Source: Marilutibacter chinensis
GTDB taxonomy: Bacteria > Pseudomonadota > Gammaproteobacteria > Xanthomonadales > Xanthomonadaceae
Length of the DNA stretch: 64,000 bases
Direction of reading: 5' to 3'
NCBI RefSeq assembly: GCF_021725675.1
Contig: NZ_JAKJPO010000001.1
Coordinates: 124,001 to 188,000, forward strand
Shown: one piece after another, positions 15,761 through 26,530 of the stretch
Numbering within the stretch: the stretch's first letter is position 1
Layout of the letters: each line of letters starts with the position of its first letter
The notes under the pieces: generated by a model
Told to the model about the DNA's origin: nothing
Database searches by the model: none
Seen by the model: only the letters and a program-made list of their open reading frames with translations
Translations under genes and position numbers: made by a program

Positions 15761-17986
15761 ATGAGCGATCCAGGGGCCCGGTTGCAGGCTGCCAGCGGCG
15801 ACGACAGGCCGATGTCGCTGCGGCGCGGCCACGTGCTCGCTCTCGGCGTGCTGGTGTTCTCGCTGCTGGTGACCTTCGGCGCCTGGGAGTACGCCCGCGA
15901 GAAGGAGACGCGGGCGGCGGAGACGGAGTTCGTCGCGATCACCAGCGATGTCGCCGGCGCGATCGACGCCCGGCTGGAGAACTACGAGATCGTGCTCAAG
16001 GGCGGTGCCGCGCTGTTCGCCAGCGTCGACCGGCCCACGCCGCTGCAGTGGCAGGCGTATGCCGAGGGCATGAGGCTGGGCGGGCGGTTTCCGTCGATGT
16101 CGGGGCTGGGCTACGCCGCGTACGTCCCGCATTCGCGCCTGCCCGACCTGCAACTGGAATGGAAGGACGCCGGTTACGGGCTGCTGGACGTGTTTCCCCG
16201 CGGCACCCGCCGCTTCTATGGTCCGGTGCTGTATCTCGAGCCGCGGACGCCGGTGAACGTCGCCGCGGTCGGCTACGACATGATGTCGGACGCGGCCCGT
16301 CACCGGGCGATGTCGCGGGCGATGGAGAGCGGCACCACCCAGATGTCCGGGCCGGTCCATCTGCTCGGCGATCCGGAGGGCTCGCCGCCTGGCCTGCTGC
16401 TCTACGTGCCGATATACCGCAATGGCGCGATCCTGAGGACGCCGGCGGCGCGGCGCGACGCGATGCGGGGCTGGGTCTATGCGCCGTTCTACGTGGATCA
16501 CTTCGTCGAGTCGACGCTGGGCGCCGAACCGATGGTCCGGCGTTTCTCGATCCACGACGTCAGCCAGGGCAAGGCGGTGCCGGTCTATGCATCGGGGCCT
16601 TCCGCCGAGGCTGCGGAAGAACAGCCGGCATTCGTCCATCAGGTCGTGCTGGAACAGTTCGGGCGGCGTTGGCAAATGGAGTTCGAGTCGGTGCCTTCAG
16701 GGCGGGCGATCCCGCGCCTGCGCAATCTCTACAGCGCGCTCGCGCTGGGCATCTTCGCATCGATCCTGCTGTCGACGATCGTCTGGGCGCTGGCGCGCAC
16801 CGAGCGGCGCGCGCGCCAGATCGCCCGCCTGATGACCGAGGACTACAAGCGCAGCGAGGAGCGCTTCCGCACCGCGATGCAGTACTCGGCGATCGGCAAG
16901 GCCCTGCTCGACAGCGACGGCAGCATCGTCGAGGCCAACCCCGCGCTCGGCCGGATCGTCGGTCTCGAACCGGGCAGCCTGGCCGGCGTGGATTTCGAGT
17001 CACTGTTCGAAGACGAGGGGCCGGACCTGAAGGAGTGGCTGGCCGGCGACGAGCCGGGGGCGGACCTGGTGAAGCGCGCGACCCGGCGGCTGCACCGCGC
17101 CGGAGATCTGCCGCGGCACGTGCAGCTCACCTGCGCGCGCATCCCGGGCAATATCGGCCAGGACGTGCGCGGCCTGGTGCAGGCCGAGGACGTGACCGAA
17201 CGGATACTCGCCGAGGCCCGCGTGCATGCGCTCAACCGCACCCTGGAGGCGAGGGTGATGGCGCGCACGCGCGAGCTCAGCCAGGCGAACCAGGAGCTGG
17301 AATCGTTCGCCTACAGCATCTCCCACGACCTGCGTGCGCCGCTGCGCGCGATCGACGGCTTCAGTCGTGTGCTGGCCGAGCAGTACGGCGACCGCCTGAA
17401 TGACGCCGGCCGCGCGTACCTGGGACGGGTACGTGCCGCTACCGGACGGATGGCCGACCTGATCGACGCGCTGCTGACCATGTCGCGGCTGAGCCGGGTC
17501 GCGATCAACCCCGGACCGGTCGACCTCAGCCAGCTGGCTCGGGAGGTCGTCGACGAGCTGCAGGCGGACGAACAGCATCCGCGCCTGCAGGTGGAGATCG
17601 CTCCCGGCCTGCGTGCCTGGGGCGATGCTCCGCTGCTGCGCAACCTGCTGTCGAACCTGATCGGCAACGCGATCAAGTTCAGCGCCGGCCGCGAGGCACC
17701 GCGGATCGAGATCGGACGCCGGAGTGGGCCTGGCGGGGTGGACGAGTTCTTCGTGCGCGACAACGGCGCGGGTTTCCCGCAGGAATATGCCGGCAAGCTG
17801 TTCCGCCCGTTCCAGCGACTGCATGGGCAGGACGAGTTCGCCGGGCACGGTATCGGCCTTGCGTCGGTCAAGCGCATCGTCGAGCGCCACGGCGGCTCGA
17901 TACGCGCCGAGGGCAGGGTCGACGGGGGCGCGATCTTCTACTTCAGCCTGCCCGACGAGGCGCCGGCCGCCGAAGACGGCGTCTGA
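15761..17986 (+). CDS. CHASE-PAS sensor histidine kinase, orphan
   Basis: 741 residues. A membrane segment lies at about residues 25-45 (HVLALGVLVFSLLVTFGAW), followed by a periplasmic CHASE domain (YEIVLKGGAALFASV, GLGYAAYVPHSRLPDL, VGYDMMSDAARHRAMSRAMESG, RGWVYAPFYVDHF), a second membrane segment near 330-350 (LYSALALGIFASILLSTIVWA), a PAS domain (SEERFRTAMQYSAIGKALLDSDGSIVEANPALGRIVG), HisKA with SHDLRAPLRAIDGFSRVL, and HATPase (N box LLSNLIGNAIKFSA; G boxes DNGAGFPQEYAGKLFRPF and GHGIGLASVKRI). No response regulator is adjacent. CHASE domains sense small extracellular ligands; the ligand here is unknown. ATG at 15761 and at residue 18 are both possible starts. Confidence 0.93.
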   Translation: MSDPGARLQAASGDDRPMSLRRGHVLALGVLVFSLLVTFGAWEYAREKETRAAETEFVAITSDVAGAIDARLENYEIVLKGGAALFASVDRPTPLQWQAYAEGMRLGGRFPSMSGLGYAAYVPHSRLPDLQLEWKDAGYGLLDVFPRGTRRFYGPVLYLEPRTPVNVAAVGYDMMSDAARHRAMSRAMESGTTQMSGPVHLLGDPEGSPPGLLLYVPIYRNGAILRTPAARRDAMRGWVYAPFYVDHFVESTLGAEPMVRRFSIHDVSQGKAVPVYASGPSAEAAEEQPAFVHQVVLEQFGRRWQMEFESVPSGRAIPRLRNLYSALALGIFASILLSTIVWALARTERRARQIARLMTEDYKRSEERFRTAMQYSAIGKALLDSDGSIVEANPALGRIVGLEPGSLAGVDFESLFEDEGPDLKEWLAGDEPGADLVKRATRRLHRAGDLPRHVQLTCARIPGNIGQDVRGLVQAEDVTERILAEARVHALNRTLEARVMARTRELSQANQELESFAYSISHDLRAPLRAIDGFSRVLAEQYGDRLNDAGRAYLGRVRAATGRMADLIDALLTMSRLSRVAINPGPVDLSQLAREVVDELQADEQHPRLQVEIAPGLRAWGDAPLLRNLLSNLIGNAIKFSAGREAPRIEIGRRSGPGGVDEFFVRDNGAGFPQEYAGKLFRPFQRLHGQDEFAGHGIGLASVKRIVERHGGSIRAEGRVDGGAIFYFSLPDEAPAAEDGV

Positions 17987-18108
17987 CGATCGGCTCTGCG
18001 CGAGTCCGTCCCTGCGAAGGCCATCCGCGTCAATCGCGCGAACGGGAGGGAACGCGCAGACCGGTGCCGGGACTCTCGAGCCGTCCCGGAGTCCCGGGCG
18101 ATCCGAAG

Positions 18109-18621
18109 CTACGCGTCGCGGTTGTGCTGACGCAGCACCCGCTGCTTCTCGCGGGCCCAGTCGCGCTCCTTGCTCGCCGCGCGCTTGTCGTGCTGCTGCT
18201 TGCCCTTGGCCAGCGCCAGTTCGGCCTTGACCTTGTTGCCCTTCCAGTAGAGCGCGGTCGGGATCAGCGTATAGCCTTCGCGTTCGACCCGGCCGATCAG
18301 GGTGTCGATCTCCTGGCGGTGCAGCAGCAGTTTGCGGGTACGCCGCTCCTCGGCGACGACATGGGTCGAGGCCGAGATCAGCGGGGTGATCTGGGCGCCG
18401 AACAGGAACATCTCGCCATGACGGATCACCGCATAGCTCTCGCCGATGTTGGCGCGGCCGGCGCGGATCGCCTTCAGTTCCCAGCCCTGCAGCGACAGCC
18501 CCGCCTCGAAGCGCTGTTCGAGGTGGTACTCGTGGCGCGCGCGCTTGTTCAGGGCAATGGTGCCGCCGGCACCGCCCTTTCCTTTATCCTTGCCGGCCTT
18601 GTTGTTGGTTTTCTTTGCCAT
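18109..18621 (-). CDS. smpB: SsrA-binding protein SmpB
   Basis: 170 residues from ATG at 18621 ([17 protein letters not shown]). The core [59 protein letters not shown] and the C-terminal basic tail ([26 protein letters not shown]) are diagnostic. SmpB binds tmRNA and places it in the A site; the tail reaches into the mRNA channel. The Lys/Gly-rich first 18 residues are an extension. A TTG-started longer frame to 18675 overlaps the ratA start region and is rejected. It is divergent from ratA. Confidence 0.97.
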   Translation of the reverse strand: MAKKTNNKAGKDKGKGGAGGTIALNKRARHEYHLEQRFEAGLSLQGWELKAIRAGRANIGESYAVIRHGEMFLFGAQITPLISASTHVVAEERRTRKLLLHRQEIDTLIGRVEREGYTLIPTALYWKGNKVKAELALAKGKQQHDKRAASKERDWAREKQRVLRQHNRDA

Positions 18622-18683
18622 CGCGACATTGTCCCTGATTGCGGGGGCGATGGGCGACCCGGCCCGACCCACCAAACGGCTGC

Positions 18684-19118
18684 ATGACGACGATACGCCG
18701 CTCCGCCCTGGTCGAGCACTCGACCCGACGCATGTTCGACCTGGTCAACGACGTGGCCGCCTATCCGCGCCGTTTCGACTGGTGCGAGGCGGCCGAGGTC
18801 ATCGCCGCCGACGACGCCCGGGTGATCGCCCGGCTGGACCTTGGCCTGGCCGGCCTGCGCACCTGGTTCACAACCGAGAACACGCTGTCGCCGCCGCATC
18901 ACATCGACATGGTGCTGGTCGATGGCCCGTTCCGGCGCCTGAGCGGGCGTTGGGAATTCCATGCTCTCGACGAGTCGGCCTGCAAGGTCACGCTGACGCT
19001 GGACTTCGAGCCGTCGATGAAGCTGCTGACGCCTGCGTTCACGCTCGGGTTCCAGGGGCTGGCCGATCGCATGGTCGACGATTTCGTACGCGTCGCCGAC
19101 CGCGAGGAGGCGGCATGA
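18684..19118 (+). CDS. ratA: RatA-type START/Coq10 domain protein
   Basis: 144 residues. [40 protein letters not shown] is the typical start of RatA/Coq10 proteins, and LTFTL-type beta strands and the C-terminal helix ([25 protein letters not shown]) complete the fold. In E. coli RatA was described as inhibiting 70S assembly; the Coq10 relation suggests a role in ubiquinone handling, so the true role is disputed. It overlaps rnfH by 4 bp (ATGA) and is divergent from smpB, the arrangement common in gammaproteobacteria. Confidence 0.92.
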   Translation: MTTIRRSALVEHSTRRMFDLVNDVAAYPRRFDWCEAAEVIAADDARVIARLDLGLAGLRTWFTTENTLSPPHHIDMVLVDGPFRRLSGRWEFHALDESACKVTLTLDFEPSMKLLTPAFTLGFQGLADRMVDDFVRVADREEAA

Positions 19119-19387
19119 AGATCGAGCTGCTGCGGGCATGGCCGCGGCGGTCCGATAGCGTCCGGGTCGAGCTGCCCGAGGGGGCGTGCGTGGCCGATGC
19201 GCTGGCCGCGGCGGGGTGGGCGTCGCTGGAGGAGGTCGCCGGCTATTCGATCCATGGCCGGCGCGCGGCGCCGGCCACGCAGTTGCGCGACGGCGACCGA
19301 CTGGAGCTGTTGCGCGCGTTGACCCTCGATCCGAAGGAGGCGCGGCGGCGGCGGGCCGAGGCCCGGCCGCTCAGGAAGCCTCGCTGA
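19115..19387 (+). CDS. rnfH: RnfH (RatB) family ubiquitin-like protein
   Basis: 90 residues: [75 protein letters not shown]. This is the UPF0125/RnfH fold with the usual C-terminal LxxDPKEARRRR. Its ATG overlaps the ratA stop by 4 bp. Despite the name, a link to the Rnf electron transport complex is only by association in some genomes. The alternative upstream frame from 18446 is a shadow. Confidence 0.92.
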   Translation: MKIELLRAWPRRSDSVRVELPEGACVADALAAAGWASLEEVAGYSIHGRRAAPATQLRDGDRLELLRALTLDPKEARRRRAEARPLRKPR

Positions 19388-19429
19388 GGCGAATCGCGGT
19401 CAGTTCGGGGTAGCCGCGGATGGCGGCCG

Positions 19430-19834
19430 TCAGCGGCCGCGCTTGTCCTTGTCCTTGGCCAGGTTGGGGCCGAATTGCTGGACGGTATCGCGCGCCAGTT
19501 GCTCGTCCTGCTCGCCGAAATAGTCGCCTTCCCAGCGGGCCAGGCTGTCGCCCTCGAAGTACAGGGTCAGGTTCTTGGTCTCGGTGCGGGCGAGGCGGCC
19601 GACGCGCTGGCTTGCCGCGTAGTCCCAGCGATCGGGGCTGAACGGATCGCGGATCGACGGCGAGCCGAGCAGGGTCATGACCTGCTGCTTGCTCATCCCG
19701 GGCTGGAGCTGCTCGACGGCGGAAGACTCCAGCAGGTTGCCCTGGTAGATCGGCTGGCGGTACATCACGCCGCAGCCGGACGCCGTCGCGGTGGCGATCG
19801 TGGAAACCAGGAGCATGGGCAGGAGCTTGCGCAT
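19430..19834 (-). CDS. bamE: Outer membrane assembly lipoprotein BamE (SmpA/OmlA)
   Basis: 134 residues from ATG at 19834 (MRKLLPMLLVSTIATATASGC), or 138 from a GTG at 19846. The lipobox ASGC leaves Cys as the first mature residue, followed by GVMYRQPIYQGNLLE, which matches BamE. VEQLQPGMSKQQVMTLLGSPSIRDPF is the conserved core. The C-terminal tail is basic (LAKDKDKRGR). BamE stabilises the BAM complex in the outer membrane. It is divergent from fur, as in other Xanthomonadaceae. No Shine-Dalgarno decides between the starts. Confidence 0.94.
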   Translation of the reverse strand: MRKLLPMLLVSTIATATASGCGVMYRQPIYQGNLLESSAVEQLQPGMSKQQVMTLLGSPSIRDPFSPDRWDYAASQRVGRLARTETKNLTLYFEGDSLARWEGDYFGEQDEQLARDTVQQFGPNLAKDKDKRGR

Positions 19835-20073
19835 CGGGTATTTCACGGTGTGCGTTCACGGCTTGCTGGGGACGCGCCGATGATACACTGAAGCCGTCGC
19901 GACGCGGCGGCGGCGGGTGGGCGTTCATCGGACGTTGCCCCCCGCTTTTCGATGCCAGCCGAACGGGCCCGCAGGGACCGCGCCGACCCTTGCCATCGCG
20001 TCGATACGTCCCGGGCGGTACGCTTCGCCGGGTCGCCGAGGCATTGCCCCGCCGAGTCAAATCCGGAGCCCTT

Positions 20074-20475
20074 ATGGAATCGCAAGAACTGCGCAATGCC
20101 GGCCTCAAGGTCACCCACCCGCGGATGCGCATCCTCGAACTGCTGGAGACCGCCAAGCCGCGGCACATGACCGCCGAGGACATCTACCGCCATTTGATGT
20201 CGAACGGCGAGGACATCGGCCTGGCGACGGTGTACCGGGTGCTGACCCAGTTCGAGGCGGCCGGCCTGGTGCTCAAGCACAACTTCGAGTCGGGGCAGTC
20301 GGTCTACGAGCTCGACCGCGGCCATCACCACGACCACATGGTCGACATCGATACCGGCAAGATCATCGAGTTCGAGAGCGAGGAGATCGAGGAGCTCCAG
20401 CACAAGATCGCCGCCAAGCACGGTTACGAGATCGAAGAGCATTCGCTGGTGCTCTACGTGCGCAAGAAACGCTGA
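20074..20475 (+). CDS. fur: Ferric uptake regulator Fur
   Basis: 133 residues. MESQELRNAGLKVTHPRMRILELLETA begins the winged helix, GEDIGLATVYRVLTQFEAAGLVLKHNFE is the recognition segment, and HHHDHMVDIDTGKIIEF and GYEIEEHSLVLYV contain metal site residues. The CxxC of the E. coli protein in the C-terminal half is not present, as in some other Fur proteins. The ATG at 20074 with CGGAG upstream is preferred to the 28-residue upstream extension. A candidate promoter (TACACT at 19884-19889) would leave a leader of about 180 nt. I see no Fur box in this leader. Confidence 0.96.
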   Translation: MESQELRNAGLKVTHPRMRILELLETAKPRHMTAEDIYRHLMSNGEDIGLATVYRVLTQFEAAGLVLKHNFESGQSVYELDRGHHHDHMVDIDTGKIIEFESEEIEELQHKIAAKHGYEIEEHSLVLYVRKKR

Positions 20476-20661
20476 GCGGCGACAGTCCGCGGGCCGCGAG
20501 GCGAACCATCGGCGGCCCGGTTGCACGGAACGGTTTTCTCCAGCAGGCGCTCGTCCGGTCCGCTGCCATGTCCCGCCGCTTCGGACCGCCGCTGGAGGGC
20601 GACATCGGGCCGTTCGTTGCTACGGCGCTCCCGATCCGGACCGCGGCCGGGTCCTAGCGCC

Positions 20662-22329
20662 TCACTCCACGTCGGCGAGCAGGCGGCGTGCGGCGGCGCG
20701 GGCTTCGCGGGTCAGCTCGGCGCCGCCTAGCATCCGCGCCAGTTCGTCCTCGCGTTCTCCCGCCCGCAGGGGGCGCACCTCGCTCTGGGTGATACCGGCC
20801 GCGGCGGCCTTGCTGACCCGGTAGTGGGCGTGGCCCTGGGCGGCGACCTGGGGCAGGTGGGTCACGCAGAGCACCTGACGACGCGCCCCAAGCGCGCGCA
20901 GCTTGCGGCCGACGATATCGGCGACCGCGCCACCGATGCCGGAATCGACTTCGTCGAACACCATCGTCGGCACTGCGTCCAAGCCCAGCGCCGCGACCTC
21001 GATCGCCAGCGAAACCCGCGACAGTTCGCCACCGGAGGCCACCTTGCGCAGCGGCCGCGCCGGCTGCCCGGGGTTGGCGGCGACCATGAACTCGACACGT
21101 TCGGCGCCCTGCGGATCCGGGCGGACCTCTTCGATGGCGTCGATCGCGATCTCGAAGCGGCCCGCATCCATCCCGAGCTCTCCTATCAATGCGGTGGTTT
21201 CCGCGGACAGTGCGGCAGCGGCTTCGCGACGACGCGCTCCGAGCACGTCGGCGGCCTTTTGCCAGGCCCCGCGCGCCGCGTCGATCTCGGCGTCGAGCGC
21301 CCGCAGCCGTTCGCCGGCGCCGCGCAGGCCGTCCAGTTCGGTAGCGATCTCCTGCCGCCGGGCCAGCAGGTGCTCGGGCGGGACGCGGTGCTTGCGGGCC
21401 AGGTCGTGCAGGCGCCCGAGGCGCTGGTCGAGGGCCTGGAACGCCGCCGGGTCGATGTCGAGGTCGCTGCGGATGCGGTCGAGCAGGGTCTGTGCCTCGT
21501 CGAGCTGGATCGTCGCGGCGTCGAGCATGCCGTCGACCTCGTCGAGCCGGGGTTCGTGCTCGCGCATCCGCTGCAGCGAGCCGCGGATCTGCTCGACGAT
21601 GCCGACCGGGGACGGCAGGTCGTCGCCGCTCAGCTGGGCGAGGGCGCCGTCGCACGCGGCGATCAGGTCGGCGGCATGGGCCTGGCGACGATGGTCGGTG
21701 GCCAGCTGGTCGAGCGCCGCCGGTTCCAGTTCCTCGCGTTCGAGCTCGGCGAACTGGTGCTCCAGCCAGTCGATGCGGTCGGAGACGTCGCCCTGCGCGG
21801 ACAGGGCTTCGCGCTCGGCCAGCAGCGCGCTCCAGCGTCTCGCCGCGTCGGCGACCGCGCTCCGTTCGGCGTCGGTACGGCCGAACGCGTCCAGCAGCGA
21901 GAGCTGGCTGGAGCGGGCAAGCAGGGCCTGCTGCTCGTGCTGGCCGTGGATCTCGACCAGCAATCCGGTCAGCTCGGTCAGTTGGCCGACGGTGGCAGGG
22001 CGCCCGTTGATCCAAGCACGCGAGCCGCCGTCGGCACGGACCACCCTGCGGATCTGGCAGGCGTCATCCTCGTCGAGGTCGTTTTCATGGAGCCATGCGC
22101 GGGCCGACGGCGCGTCGGCCAGGGCGAACCCTGCCGCCAGCTCGGCGCGGTCGGCGCCGTGGCGGACCACGCCGCTGTCGGCGCGCAGCCCGCAGATGAG
22201 TCCCAGCGCATCCACCAGCAGCGACTTGCCGGCGCCGGTTTCGCCCGAGATCACGGTCATGCCGGGGCCGAACTCGAGCTCGGCACTGTCGACGACGGCG
22301 AACTGCTTGATGGACAGATGGGTCAGCAT
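20662..22329 (-). CDS. recN: DNA repair protein RecN
   Basis: 555 residues, the usual size. SMC-like ATPase with Walker A VISGETGAGKSLLVDALGLICG at residue 30, a long coiled-coil middle part, the ABC signature VASGGELSRVSLAIEV and Walker B TMVFDEVDSGIGGAVADIVGRKL near the C-terminus. RecN acts in double-strand break repair. It is divergent from hrcA. No clear LexA box is seen in the 134-bp gap, although the Xanthomonas box is different from that of E. coli and could be missed. Confidence 0.97.
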   Translation of the reverse strand: MLTHLSIKQFAVVDSAELEFGPGMTVISGETGAGKSLLVDALGLICGLRADSGVVRHGADRAELAAGFALADAPSARAWLHENDLDEDDACQIRRVVRADGGSRAWINGRPATVGQLTELTGLLVEIHGQHEQQALLARSSQLSLLDAFGRTDAERSAVADAARRWSALLAEREALSAQGDVSDRIDWLEHQFAELEREELEPAALDQLATDHRRQAHAADLIAACDGALAQLSGDDLPSPVGIVEQIRGSLQRMREHEPRLDEVDGMLDAATIQLDEAQTLLDRIRSDLDIDPAAFQALDQRLGRLHDLARKHRVPPEHLLARRQEIATELDGLRGAGERLRALDAEIDAARGAWQKAADVLGARRREAAAALSAETTALIGELGMDAGRFEIAIDAIEEVRPDPQGAERVEFMVAANPGQPARPLRKVASGGELSRVSLAIEVAALGLDAVPTMVFDEVDSGIGGAVADIVGRKLRALGARRQVLCVTHLPQVAAQGHAHYRVSKAAAAGITQSEVRPLRAGEREDELARMLGGAELTREARAAARRLLADVE

Positions 22330-22422
22330 GGGCGGGGATTCTACGGCTTGTCGGCCGCTCGTTCGCGGTGCCGGCCGGATGCGGGCGACGGACGCGCCGG
22401 TGGGCGGCCAGGGCGGGGGCGG

Positions 22423-22463
22423 CCGGACTTGCGCCCGCCGCCGACGGCGCTTATATCCGTCAC
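22423..22463 (+). promoter_or_regulatory. Probable leaderless promoter of hrcA
   Basis: TTGCGC (22430-22435) and TATATC (22453-22458) are spaced 17 bp, and the ATG of hrcA comes 5-6 nt after the -10 box. No Shine-Dalgarno is present. Both facts point to transcription starting at or next to the ATG. The classical CIRCE operator (TTAGCACTC-N9-GAGTGCTAA) is not seen here. Confidence 0.55.
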
Positions 22464-23528
22464 ATGGCCCGTCATCCCACCGACTCCGCCGATCTCGACC
22501 CCCGGGCCAGGCAGCTCCTGCGGACGCTGATAGGCCGTTACATCCGCGACGGCGAGCCGGTCGGTTCGCAGACCCTCGCGCGCCACGCCGGACTGGCGGT
22601 CAGCCCGGCGACGATCCGCAACATCCTCGCCGATCTCGAGGAGGCGGGCCTGCTCAGCGCGCCGCACACCTCGGCCGGGCGGGTGCCGACCGCGCAGGGC
22701 TATCGGCTGTTCGTCGACTCTCTGCTGCAGGTCAAGCCGCTGCCGGAGGGTGAGCTGGCGCGCCTGCGCAGCGAGCTGCCGGCCGGCTCCGGCACCCAGG
22801 CGCTGCTGGGCAGCGCGTCGGAACTGCTGTCGGCGATGACCCACTTCGTCGGCGTAGTCAGCCTGCCGCGGCGCGAGCAGTTCGCGTTCCGCCGGATCGA
22901 CTTCGTCCCGCTCGATACCCAGCACGACAATCAGCGGGTACTGGCGATCCTGGTGTTCGCCGACAACGAGGTGCAGAACCGGATCATCCAGACCCGGCGG
23001 CCGTTCGACGCGGGCGAACTGGAGCAGGTCGCCAACTATCTCAACGGCCAGTTCGCCGGCCGTGCGCTGGCCGACATCCGCGCCGCCCTGCTGCGCGAGC
23101 TCAAGAGCGCGCGCAACGAGATGGAGAGCTTGCTGGCGCGCTCGATCGAACTGGCCGAGCAGGTGCTGGTGCCAGGGCAGGACGACATGGTGCTGGCCGG
23201 GCAGACCCGGCTGATGGGGGTGCAGGAGCTGGCCGACCTCGATCGTCTGCGCGAGCTTTTCGATGCGTTTTCGCGCAAGCGCGAGATCCTGCAGCTGCTC
23301 GAGCGCACGATCCGGGCGCCGGGGATGCGGATATTCATCGGCGAGGAAACCGGGCTGGCGCCGCTGGAGGGCATGTCGCTGGTGACCGCGCCCTATGCAG
23401 CCGGAGGGCAGGTGCTGGGCGTGCTCGGGGTGATCGGGCCCAGCCGGATGGCCTACGAGCGGGTGATCCCGGTGGTGCAGGCCGCGGCCGACGTGCTCGG
23501 GGACGCGTTCTCCATCGACCCGGCCTGA
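22464..23528 (+). CDS. hrcA: Heat-inducible transcription repressor HrcA
   Basis: 354 residues. The N-terminal winged helix (DLDPRARQLLRTLIGRYIRDGEPVGSQTLARHAGLAVSPATIRNILADLEEAGLLSAPHTSAGRVPTAQGYRLFVDSLL) is highly characteristic. The C-terminal part has IFIGEETGLAPLEGMSLVTAPY and VLGVLGVIGPSRMAYERVIPVVQ. HrcA represses groESL, and in Xanthomonadaceae also hrcA itself, via CIRCE. It is the first gene of hrcA-grpE-dnaK-dnaJ. The start at 22464 is preferred over an upstream extension because of the promoter spacing. Confidence 0.96.
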   Translation: MARHPTDSADLDPRARQLLRTLIGRYIRDGEPVGSQTLARHAGLAVSPATIRNILADLEEAGLLSAPHTSAGRVPTAQGYRLFVDSLLQVKPLPEGELARLRSELPAGSGTQALLGSASELLSAMTHFVGVVSLPRREQFAFRRIDFVPLDTQHDNQRVLAILVFADNEVQNRIIQTRRPFDAGELEQVANYLNGQFAGRALADIRAALLRELKSARNEMESLLARSIELAEQVLVPGQDDMVLAGQTRLMGVQELADLDRLRELFDAFSRKREILQLLERTIRAPGMRIFIGEETGLAPLEGMSLVTAPYAAGGQVLGVLGVIGPSRMAYERVIPVVQAAADVLGDAFSIDPA

Positions 23529-23611
23529 GCGGCCGCCGGCGCCCGGCAACGGATCGCAGTCTGGGATTTCAGTCTGAATCGGGCACCCGCCCGGCAGCTC
23601 GACGGGGATTG

Positions 23612-23637
23612 CTTGAATCCTGCGATCGCGTCCCCAT
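23612..23637 (+). promoter_or_regulatory. Sigma-32 type heat-shock promoter of grpE
   Basis: CTTGAA (23612-23617) and CCCCAT (23632-23637) are separated by 14 bp, matching the sigma-32 consensus (CTTGAAA, CCCCATNT) closely. Transcription would start near 23644, about 80 nt before the grpE start, inside the hrcA-grpE gap. Confidence 0.85.
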
Positions 23638-23723
23638 TGCTGGCCGTGTCGCGGGCGCCCGTCGCCCGTGGTTCACCCAGGCCCGCGAGCCAACCGCCAG
23701 AACGCAGGGGACAGAGCAAGCCG

Positions 23724-24254
23724 ATGACCACAGCACCGCACCAGGACGATACCGAACAGGACATGGCCATGAGCGCCGACGACAACGACGCCCACGCCCG
23801 GCTCGCGATCGAGCTGGAGGAAGCCCGGGCCGAACTGACCGCGTTGCGCGACGAATCGCTGCGCGAGCGCGCCGAACTCGAGAACCAGCGCAAGCGGATG
23901 GCGCGCGAGGTCGACACCGCCCGCAGGTTCGCCAACGAGAAGCTGCTGGCGGAGCTGCTGCCGGTGATCGACAGCCTGGAGGCCGGCCTGAATGTCGAAG
24001 GCGACACCGCCGATCACCTGCGCCAGGGCATGGAGCTGACCCTGAAGCAACTGCTCAAGGTCGTGGCCGACAACGGCTTGACCGCGGTCGATCCGGTCGG
24101 TGAGGCCTTCAATCCCGACCACCACCAGGCGATGAGCATGGTCGAGAGCCGCGAGTACGCGCCCGGCCAGGTGGTCCAGGTCTACCAGAAGGGCTGGCTG
24201 CTCAACGACCGCCTGCTGCGCCCGGCGCTGGTCGTGGTCAGCCGCCACGACTGA
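23724..24254 (+). CDS. grpE: Nucleotide exchange factor GrpE
   Basis: 176 residues from ATG at 23724 ([13 protein letters not shown]). The frame is open further upstream to 23613, but that lies at the sigma-32 promoter and cannot be translated from that transcript. A disordered N-terminus is followed by the long coiled coil ([57 protein letters not shown]) and a C-terminal beta domain ([34 protein letters not shown]). GrpE releases ADP from DnaK and acts as a thermosensor. Confidence 0.96.
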   Translation: MTTAPHQDDTEQDMAMSADDNDAHARLAIELEEARAELTALRDESLRERAELENQRKRMAREVDTARRFANEKLLAELLPVIDSLEAGLNVEGDTADHLRQGMELTLKQLLKVVADNGLTAVDPVGEAFNPDHHQAMSMVESREYAPGQVVQVYQKGWLLNDRLLRPALVVVSRHD

Positions 24255-24367
24255 AGCCGCGGCCGCCGTCCAGCCCCGGTGGTTACCCGGTCCGTCCGGT
24301 TTTCCGGAGCGGCGTCAGGCATCGGTCGAGGGCGGAGCAATGGTCGGCAAACGGGCGCTCCCGCCCC

Positions 24368-24393
24368 CTTGAAGGGGACGCAGGAAACCCCAG
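24368..24393 (+). promoter_or_regulatory. Sigma-32 type promoter of dnaK
   Basis: CTTGAA (24368-24373), embedded in CCCCCTTGAA, and CCCCAG (24388-24393) are separated by 14 bp, the same spacing as upstream of grpE. The -10 ends in CCCCAGATA, one mismatch from CCCCATNTA. It would allow dnaKJ expression independent of hrcA-grpE. Confidence 0.75.
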
Positions 24394-24491
24394 ATAGCAG
24401 ACATCGGCGGCGCGGCCGCCCGCCCGGAGGCCGAGTCCTCCCGGCTCACCGGATACGCAACAGCAACAGCATTCAGAGAGGGAACAGCACC

Positions 24492-26396
<1,905 letters not shown>

Positions 26397-26530
26397 GCCG
26401 GCCGGCCCCTCTGGCATGAATCCGGCGGGGTCGCCACAGGGGTTCGGGGCCGTTCCGCGGCTCCGGACCCTTGTCGTATCAACAGTCCGTGGCGGCCGAT
26501 GCCGACGGAGCGGGGGAAGTCGCAACAACG

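Noticed and set aside
15496..15942. Minus-strand frame ending in ANDDNYALAA
   Set aside because: It crosses the ssrA promoter and 5' domain. The C-terminal decapeptide is the tmRNA tag, not the end of a protein.
22330..22463. CIRCE operator upstream of hrcA
   Set aside because: No TTAGCACTC-N9-GAGTGCTAA or near match was seen in the gap.
23613..23723. N-terminal extension of GrpE
   Set aside because: Overlaps the sigma-32 promoter. A transcript from that promoter would start after these codons.
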